Both the position numbers and the translations under genes were made by a program. From positions 1 through 8,111 of the forward strand of contig CAPNGW010000096.1 of the NCBI GenBank assembly GCA_948665105.1: a DNA stretch of 8,111 nt, given 5' to 3'. Shown here in pieces: positions 4,478 through 8,111 of this stretch; position 1 is the first letter of the stretch, and every line of letters begins with the position of its first letter. Source of the stretch: an uncultured Lachnospiraceae bacterium. Lineage in GTDB: Bacteria > Bacillota > Clostridia > Lachnospirales > Lachnospiraceae. The notes beneath the pieces are model-generated. The model saw nothing but the letters and a program-made list of their open reading frames with translations. It was not told the DNA's origin and ran no database searches.

Positions 4478-5404
4478 CTAAATAAGTTGACCACTGCCGG
4501 ATAAACTGGGTTCCATATTTAGATTTCTGTATTCCCGGGGAGTACAGTTATAGAAACGTTTAAACAGTCTGGCAAAATTACTGGGACTGTCAAAGCCGCA
4601 TAGGGTTGCTATTTCAGAAATACTTTCTGTCGGATTTTTTAACAGCATTTCAGCTCCCTGCATAATCCGGTATTTTAATAAATATTGAATGGGCGAAAGC
4701 TGGATTGTTTTTTGAAAGCACCGTAAGCATTCCCTTTCGCTGATATCTGCGATACCTGAGATTTCCGCCAGGGAGATATCGTCGGCAAAATTTTTGTGAA
4801 TATATGCCAGCATTTTACCAATACGGAGATTGTCCTGATTAAGGGGCGCGTTTTTTGCATCTGCCTGGGGTTTGAATTCCTCACACAGGAAAAGGCAGAT
4901 ACGGGACAGATTTTCCCGCACAATAAACTCAAACCCAAAGGAATCCTGGGCAAGAGCTTCAAAGGCAAGGTGAAACCAGCGTGCCAGGTCCTCCTTGTCC
5001 CCTGCCTTTATACAATAGCCGGAAAAGGAATGGCAGGAGAGAAGGGGCTGCATGTATTTTTTTACAAATACAAAATCTTCATTTCCGGTAATCAACGCCG
5101 GGCTGAAAACAAGGGAGTGTAAGGTACATTCCGGGGCAGCGGCACCGTAATGAAGAATATTTGAATTTATAACCATACAATCCCCTTCTTCCAGAAGAAA
5201 AGATTTTGATGGTATTTTCATTTTCATCTGTCCATTCTCAATGTACACAATCTCTATTTCCTCATGCCAATGCCAGGGAATAACATCCTCCTGCCTGTCC
5301 GTATAATAAGATGAATAACCGGCACAGGGAAACTGAAGGCTGCCATGGGGCCTAAGCTCCTTTGATGCCCTGTTTAAGTTCAACTCGCATTTTTGCAATG
5401 CCAT
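4478..5404 (-). CDS. AraC-family transcriptional regulator with N-terminal cupin domain
   Basis: This is a 308-residue protein. Residues about 40-105 form a cupin-like sensor domain: WHWHEEIEIVYIENG at 44-58, and EEGDCMVINSNILHY at 72-86. Residues about 193-295 form the paired AraC helix-turn-helix, with first-helix text DISLAEISGIADISERECLRCF and second-motif text SISEIATLCGFDSPSNFARLFKR, ending in the usual TPREYR. Length and order are standard. ATG at 5404 follows AGAGGA. It is transcribed divergently from the MFS transporter gene, so the likely role is control of that transporter in response to a small molecule, probably a sugar, bound by the cupin domain. That is inferred. No strong terminator follows, so readthrough into the DUF2975 operon on the same strand is possible. 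Confidence 0.93.
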   Translation of the reverse strand: MALQKCELNLNRASKELRPHGSLQFPCAGYSSYYTDRQEDVIPWHWHEEIEIVYIENGQMKMKIPSKSFLLEEGDCMVINSNILHYGAAAPECTLHSLVFSPALITGNEDFVFVKKYMQPLLSCHSFSGYCIKAGDKEDLARWFHLAFEALAQDSFGFEFIVRENLSRICLFLCEEFKPQADAKNAPLNQDNLRIGKMLAYIHKNFADDISLAEISGIADISERECLRCFQKTIQLSPIQYLLKYRIMQGAEMLLKNPTESISEIATLCGFDSPSNFARLFKRFYNCTPREYRNLNMEPSLSGSGQLI

Positions 5405-5438
5405 ATGCGTTCCTCTTTCTGTCTGGCGGTTTTCTTAT

Positions 5439-5467
5439 ATTATACGTCCAAAAATGTCTTGTATCAA
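5439..5467 (-). promoter_or_regulatory. Promoter of the AraC-type regulator
   Basis: On the minus strand: TTGATA (5467-5462), 17 nt, consensus TATAAT (5444-5439). It begins about 35 nt before the ATG at 5404. Its -35 overlaps the candidate -35 of the divergent MFS promoter. Confidence 0.75.
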
Positions 5468-5487
5468 GTGATATTTGACGGTATCCT
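5459..5487 (+). promoter_or_regulatory. Candidate promoter of the MFS transporter gene
   Basis: TTGTAT (5459-5464), 17 nt, TATCCT (5482-5487), about 30 nt before the ATG. Both boxes deviate from consensus, as expected for an activator-dependent promoter. TTGACG (5475-5480) has no suitable -10 at 16-18 nt. The AraC site would be in or near this region, but I see no convincing direct repeat. Confidence 0.35.
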
Positions 5488-5518
5488 TTTGGTAATACGA
5501 ACACAGGAGGACCATAAA

Positions 5519-6715
5519 ATGTTTCAACTATTGCTGCTTATCATTTACCTCTCCTTTATCAGTCTGGGACTTCCGGATTCTCTTTTGGGCTCCGCGTGGC
5601 CTTCCATGTATCAGGAGTTTTCTGTGCCTGTTTCCTATGCGGGCATACTATCCATGATTATCGCTGGTGGGACCATTATTTCCAGCCTGCAAAGCGACAG
5701 GCTCACAAAGAAATTTGGAACAGGGAAGGTTACGGCTGCCAGCGTGTTAATGACTGCCGTTGCGCTGCTTGGATTTTCCTTCAGCCATTCTTACGTGGCA
5801 TTGTGCCTGTGGGCGGTTCCCTATGGCCTTGGGGCAGGAAGCGTGGACGCCTCCTTGAATAACTATGTTGCGCTCCACTATGCAAGCAGGCATATGAGCT
5901 GGCTCCATTGTATGTGGGGTGTTGGCGCTTCCCTTGGCCCGTACATTATGGGATATGCGTTGACCGGCGGGCAGGGCTGGAATATGGGATATCGCTATAT
6001 CGCTATTCTCCAGATTGCATTGACCGCTGTATTGATTTTCAGCCTGCCGCTATGGAAGAAGCAAAAGGCAGGCGGTACAGGGCAGGCGCAGGGGGAAGAT
6101 GAAACAAAACCCCTTTCCATACGTCAGATTATCAAAATTCCGGGAGCAAAGGAAGTGATGATAACCTTTTTCTGCTATTGCGCCCTGGAACAGACAGTGG
6201 GTTTATGGACCAGCAGCTATCTTGTGCTCCGCCGGGGAGTATCTGCGGAAACTGCCGCCGGGTTTGCAAGCCTTTACTATATTGGAATTACAGCAGGCAG
6301 GGCTTTGAGCGGGTTTTTGACTATGAAGCTGAATGATACCCAGATGATACGGCTTGGGCAGAGCTTTATATTATCGGGCATTGTGTTTTTATTCTTACCC
6401 TTTGGCAGTGTAAGCGCATTGTCAGGGCTGATTCTTATGGGCTTAGGCTGTGCTCCCATATACCCCTCCATCATACATTCCACGCCGGAGCATTTTGGGG
6501 CGGACAAATCCCAGGCTATGATTGGCGTTCAAATGGCATGTGCCTATGTGGGAACCTGTTTCATGCCGCCGGTATTCGGCTTTCTGGCAAATCATGTCAG
6601 TGTTTCTTTATTTCCGGCTTTTTTGCTGGCAATATTGGTGCTCATGGCTGTCATGCATGAAAAAATGCTGCCCAAGGTGCAGGGAAACTCAGGCAGGAAG
6701 GATGCTTTGCTATGA
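5519..6715 (+). CDS. MFS transporter (12-TM, FucP/sugar-type or unknown substrate)
   Basis: This 398-residue protein is hydrophobic throughout in a 12-helix major facilitator pattern. The N-terminus (IYLSFISLGLPDSLLGSAWP) has the early LGxxDxxxGxxWP pattern of sugar-type MFS carriers. The loop between helices 2 and 3 carries SDRLTKKFGTGKV (59-71), a version of the MFS motif A. A charged central loop, about 181-203 (KKQKAGGTGQAQGEDETKP), separates the two six-helix halves. The start is ATG at 5519, because AGGAGG (5505-5510) is 8 nt upstream; the frame is open back to 5393 but that part overlaps the AraC-type gene and its promoter. It is divergent from the AraC-type gene, which probably controls it. 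The substrate cannot be read from the sequence; sugar import or solute/drug export are both possible. Confidence 0.9.
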   Translation: MFQLLLLIIYLSFISLGLPDSLLGSAWPSMYQEFSVPVSYAGILSMIIAGGTIISSLQSDRLTKKFGTGKVTAASVLMTAVALLGFSFSHSYVALCLWAVPYGLGAGSVDASLNNYVALHYASRHMSWLHCMWGVGASLGPYIMGYALTGGQGWNMGYRYIAILQIALTAVLIFSLPLWKKQKAGGTGQAQGEDETKPLSIRQIIKIPGAKEVMITFFCYCALEQTVGLWTSSYLVLRRGVSAETAAGFASLYYIGITAGRALSGFLTMKLNDTQMIRLGQSFILSGIVFLFLPFGSVSALSGLILMGLGCAPIYPSIIHSTPEHFGADKSQAMIGVQMACAYVGTCFMPPVFGFLANHVSVSLFPAFLLAILVLMAVMHEKMLPKVQGNSGRKDALL

Positions 6716-6760
6716 CGCTTTGGCTTCTTAAGTATGCATACCATGAAACTAGCAATGAAA

Positions 6761-6787
6761 ACAGGCAGACCATTTCGGTCTGCCTGT
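6761..6787 (-). terminator. Perfect 11-bp hairpin, probable terminator for the TetR gene
   Basis: ACAGGCAGACC (6761-6771) and GGTCTGCCTGT (6777-6787) pair perfectly around ATTTC. On the minus strand the stem is followed by TTTCATT, so it fits an intrinsic terminator for leftward transcripts coming from the TetR gene, although that gene ends about 260 bp away. On the plus strand, 45 nt after the MFS stop, it is followed by CAAGAGG rather than T's, so it would be weak there and more like an mRNA 3'-end stabiliser or leader structure. Confidence 0.55.
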
Positions 6788-6807
6788 CAAGAGGGGGGAG
6801 TAAAATT

Positions 6808-6861
6808 ATGAAAAAAAATATTGTGGTACATGCTGCCATGCAGTGGCACCAATCTATATAA
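6808..6861 (+). CDS. Possible 17-residue small ORF or gene remnant
   Basis: ATG at 6808 opens a frame encoding MKKNIVVHAAMQWHQSI and stops at TAA. It is preceded at 8 nt by GAGGGGGGAG (6791-6800), an unusually strong Shine-Dalgarno sequence for a non-coding region. The MKKN start is typical of a genuine N-terminus, so this may be a tiny peptide gene or the surviving start of a decayed gene. No promoter is evident between it and the hairpin at 6761-6787; it could be read from the MFS transcript. I do not recognise the peptide. Confidence 0.3.
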   Translation: MKKNIVVHAAMQWHQSI

Positions 6862-7050
6862 AGGAAATTATTGTTAGTCGAAGCTGACAACGGTGCGCGC
6901 TATATAAGTAATGCTGCCAACTTCATTTGATATTTCCAGTATAAGGGATAAATGTGTGCAAAGTATGGATAAAATCTAAATAAATTATATAGAAAACGAA
7001 AGTATTTATGAAGGAAAATATAAAGAACTGTAAAGTCCGTCTTCCAGGTA

Positions 7051-7608
7051 CTATTTTCGGGACAGATACGTCTCTGACTGCCGGATAAACTTAGGAATAT
7101 CCAAAAGAGAATTGCCCAGGGTCTGGTGAATAAAGAGACCGTCCGAGAGCACCAGCAGCAGCCAGGCAAAATAATCGGGGGAGAAGGAATCGGTCCGTTC
7201 CCCAATCTTCTCTGCCAGAACCCGGGCAAATTCCTCGTAACGTCGAAGGAGTCTTTTGCGAATTGCATCATCCCCCATCATGGCGTCATAAAACAAGTGA
7301 AGCCGCATACCGGCGGTGGCCACATCCCGCTCCAGCACGTATTTTATCAGACGGTGGAAGGAGGTATCCTTAGAAGCGTCCTCCGTCCAGGCCAGCAAAT
7401 CCCGGTACTGCTCGTCCAGATACTTGTCGGTGAGGTCAATTAAAATATCGTTCTTATTTTTATAATGGTAATATAAGGTCCCCTTGGAAATTCCGGCGCA
7501 CCCAGCGATTTCCGCCAGGGAGATATCTGACAGCTTTTTTGTCTTAAGCAATTCCTCTGTGGCAATTAAAATCAGTTCCTTCACATTCTCTTTTCTGGGA
7601 GCAGCCAT
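7051..7608 (-). CDS. TetR/AcrR-family transcriptional regulator
   Basis: This is a 185-residue protein. Residues about 10-55 are a TetR DNA-binding domain: ELILIATEELL, then the helix-turn-helix DISLAEIAGCAGISKGTLYYHYKNKNDIL (28-56), where SKGTLYYHYKNK is the recognition helix and its capping segment. The remaining 130 residues form the family's variable helical ligand-binding and dimerisation domain. ATG at 7608 follows GAGGT (7616-7620); a nearby upstream ATG is out of frame. It is transcribed divergently from an FAD-dependent oxidoreductase gene, and a dyad overlaps that gene's transcription start, so it probably represses the oxidoreductase. The ligand is unknown. Confidence 0.93.
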   Translation of the reverse strand: MAAPRKENVKELILIATEELLKTKKLSDISLAEIAGCAGISKGTLYYHYKNKNDILIDLTDKYLDEQYRDLLAWTEDASKDTSFHRLIKYVLERDVATAGMRLHLFYDAMMGDDAIRKRLLRRYEEFARVLAEKIGERTDSFSPDYFAWLLLVLSDGLFIHQTLGNSLLDIPKFIRQSETYLSRK

Positions 7609-7654
7609 ATCATAACCTCATTCAACTTTCTTATAAATATGTTTGTATCCTGTC

Positions 7655-7683
7655 ATTATATCTGTTTTTCGCTTAGAAATCCA
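7655..7683 (-). promoter_or_regulatory. Probable promoter of the TetR-type gene
   Basis: On the minus strand a consensus TATAAT (7660-7655) follows TGGATT (7683-7678) at 17 nt. The -10 is perfect but the -35 has only three consensus bases, which suggests a modest basal promoter. Confidence 0.5.
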
Positions 7684-7691
7684 GGAAAATA

Positions 7692-7720
7692 TTGACTTTT
7701 CTTTTGCTTTTTGCTATGAT
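7692..7720 (+). promoter_or_regulatory. Strong promoter of the FAD oxidoreductase gene
   Basis: TTGACT (7692-7697), 17 nt, TATGAT (7715-7720). Both boxes are one base from consensus. The expected start of transcription is near 7727, just before the GTCGG dyad. Confidence 0.75.
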
Positions 7721-7730
7721 AAATGCAACA

Positions 7731-7750
7731 AGTCGGCCGTATAACCGACT
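7731..7750. promoter_or_regulatory. Candidate TetR operator (AGTCGG-N8-CCGACT)
   Basis: AGTCGG (7731-7736) and CCGACT (7745-7750) form a perfect 6-bp dyad with an 8-nt spacer, covering roughly +4 to +23 of the oxidoreductase transcript. ACCGAC/GTCGGT-type half-sites are frequent among TetR-family operators. Binding there would block the oxidoreductase promoter without touching the TetR gene's own -10. Confidence 0.55.
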
Positions 7751-7768
7751 AGAAAAGGAAGTGATATC

Positions 7769-8111
7769 ATGAAAGCGGAAGCGTTGGAAAAGCATCTGGC
7801 AAGGAAGCTTAAAAATCGCTTTGGCACAGCGGTAAAAGTGAGGGTGGAGGGAAGAATCATCCGGGTATCGGGGACATTGTCACGCTGGGAGGACATCATA
7901 GAAGCCTGCAGCATGTGTGTCACAAAAATACCGGGGGTGCATGTGGTCAATGACCTGGTACTTGAGGGTGTGGAGCCGCCTCCCATGCGAAGACCTGCAT
8001 TTACTGACGAAGCCCTTAAGGGACGAAAGCCGGACGTATTAATCATCGGAGGAGGCATTTCCGGATGCAGCATTGCACGGGAGCTGACCCGGTGGAAGCT
8101 TGACGTACTCC
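7769..8111 (+). CDS. FAD-dependent oxidoreductase with BON-like N-terminal extension (3' end outside window)
   Basis: The first 114 codons are visible. ATG at 7769 follows AAGGAAGTG (7754-7762). Residues 1-70 (KLKNRFGTAVKVRVEGRIIRVSGTL to KIPGVHVVNDLVLEG) have the alternating strand-helix pattern of a BON-type domain. After a proline-rich linker (PPPMRRP), a Rossmann dinucleotide site begins at about residue 89: DVLIIGGGISGCSIARELTRWKLDVL, with the GxGxxG glycines intact. This matches the FAD-binding start of GlpA/GlpD-like oxidoreductases of the DAO superfamily, in which the extension is unusual. The substrate is probably a glycerol-3-phosphate-like compound or an amino acid, but the diagnostic regions lie beyond the window. 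It is likely repressed by the divergent TetR protein. Confidence 0.85.
   Translation, partial: MKAEALEKHLARKLKNRFGTAVKVRVEGRIIRVSGTLSRWEDIIEACSMCVTKIPGVHVVNDLVLEGVEPPPMRRPAFTDEALKGRKPDVLIIGGGISGCSIARELTRWKLDVL

Larger units (their letters stand above)
6716..7050. other. 335-bp convergent intergenic region
   Basis: This lies between the 3' ends of the MFS and TetR genes. The first half holds a perfect hairpin (6761-6787) and a 17-codon ORF with a strong ribosome binding site (6808-6861). The rest (6862-7050) is AT-rich, and I see no ORF, terminator stem or repeat in it beyond chance. Confidence 0.6.

Noticed and set aside
5393..5518. In-frame upstream extension of the MFS gene
   Set aside because: It overlaps the start and promoter of the divergent AraC-type gene; the AGGAGG at 5505-5510 points to the ATG at 5519.
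6862..7050. Possible non-coding RNA in the AT-rich stretch before the TetR gene end
   Set aside because: No promoter, stable stem or terminator could be found by eye, so nothing supports an RNA gene.
6900..7271. 123-codon open frame on the minus strand
   Set aside because: It overlaps most of the TetR C-terminal domain in another frame, has no ribosome binding site and gives a composition unlike a real protein.
7714..8073. 119-codon open frame on the minus strand
   Set aside because: It is the reverse of the FAD oxidoreductase gene and its promoter; the plus-strand frame carries the GGGISG motif and a ribosome binding site.

Overview
The window looks like chromosomal accessory DNA from a low-to-mid GC Firmicute, most likely a gut clostridial (Lachnospiraceae-type) genome. 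This is inferred from protein style (YozG-like XRE regulators, DUF2975, clostridial AraC and TetR proteins), strong AGGAGG ribosome binding sites, TTG/GTG starts and sigma-A promoters with 17-nt spacers. No taxonomic search was possible. There are no rRNAs, tRNAs, transposases or CRISPR arrays.

Layout. 1-198 is the 3' end of an unassigned gene whose stop codon lies in the loop of a perfect 12-bp hairpin. 211-1170 is a visibly AT-rich island. It holds a truncated AAA+ ATPase fragment (302-451), a small XRE repressor gene (528-737) with two TGTAA/TTACA operator dyads on its promoter, and a translationally coupled 3-TM membrane protein gene (734-1048). 1071-2538 is a compact regulator-kinase operon. 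A TTGACA-N17-TATACT promoter carrying three CTTAA(A/T)TTGA repeats drives an XRE protein with a conserved C-terminal domain (1176-1724) and a 269-aa HipA/CtkA-like kinase (1729-2538). This resembles a HipBST-type toxin-antitoxin module and is the most interesting locus here.

2520-4380 (minus strand) is a three-gene operon: DUF2975 membrane protein, YozG-like XRE regulator, then a 384-aa polytopic membrane protein whose 3' end overlaps the kinase gene by 19 bp. 4478-5404 (minus) is an AraC regulator divergent from an MFS transporter gene (5519-6715), with overlapping -35 elements between them. 6716-7050 is a convergent intergenic region with a perfect hairpin and a 17-codon ORF behind a very strong Shine-Dalgarno sequence. 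7051-7608 (minus) is a TetR regulator divergent from the 5' end of an FAD-dependent oxidoreductase gene (7769 to window end). That enzyme carries a BON-like extension of about 90 residues before its Rossmann motif. A GTCGG-N8-CCGAC dyad sits at the oxidoreductase transcription start.

The window therefore holds five regulator-partner modules side by side: three XRE regulators paired with membrane proteins or a kinase, and two regulator/target divergent pairs (AraC/MFS, TetR/oxidoreductase). In each, the promoter architecture suggests local autoregulation or control of the neighbour.
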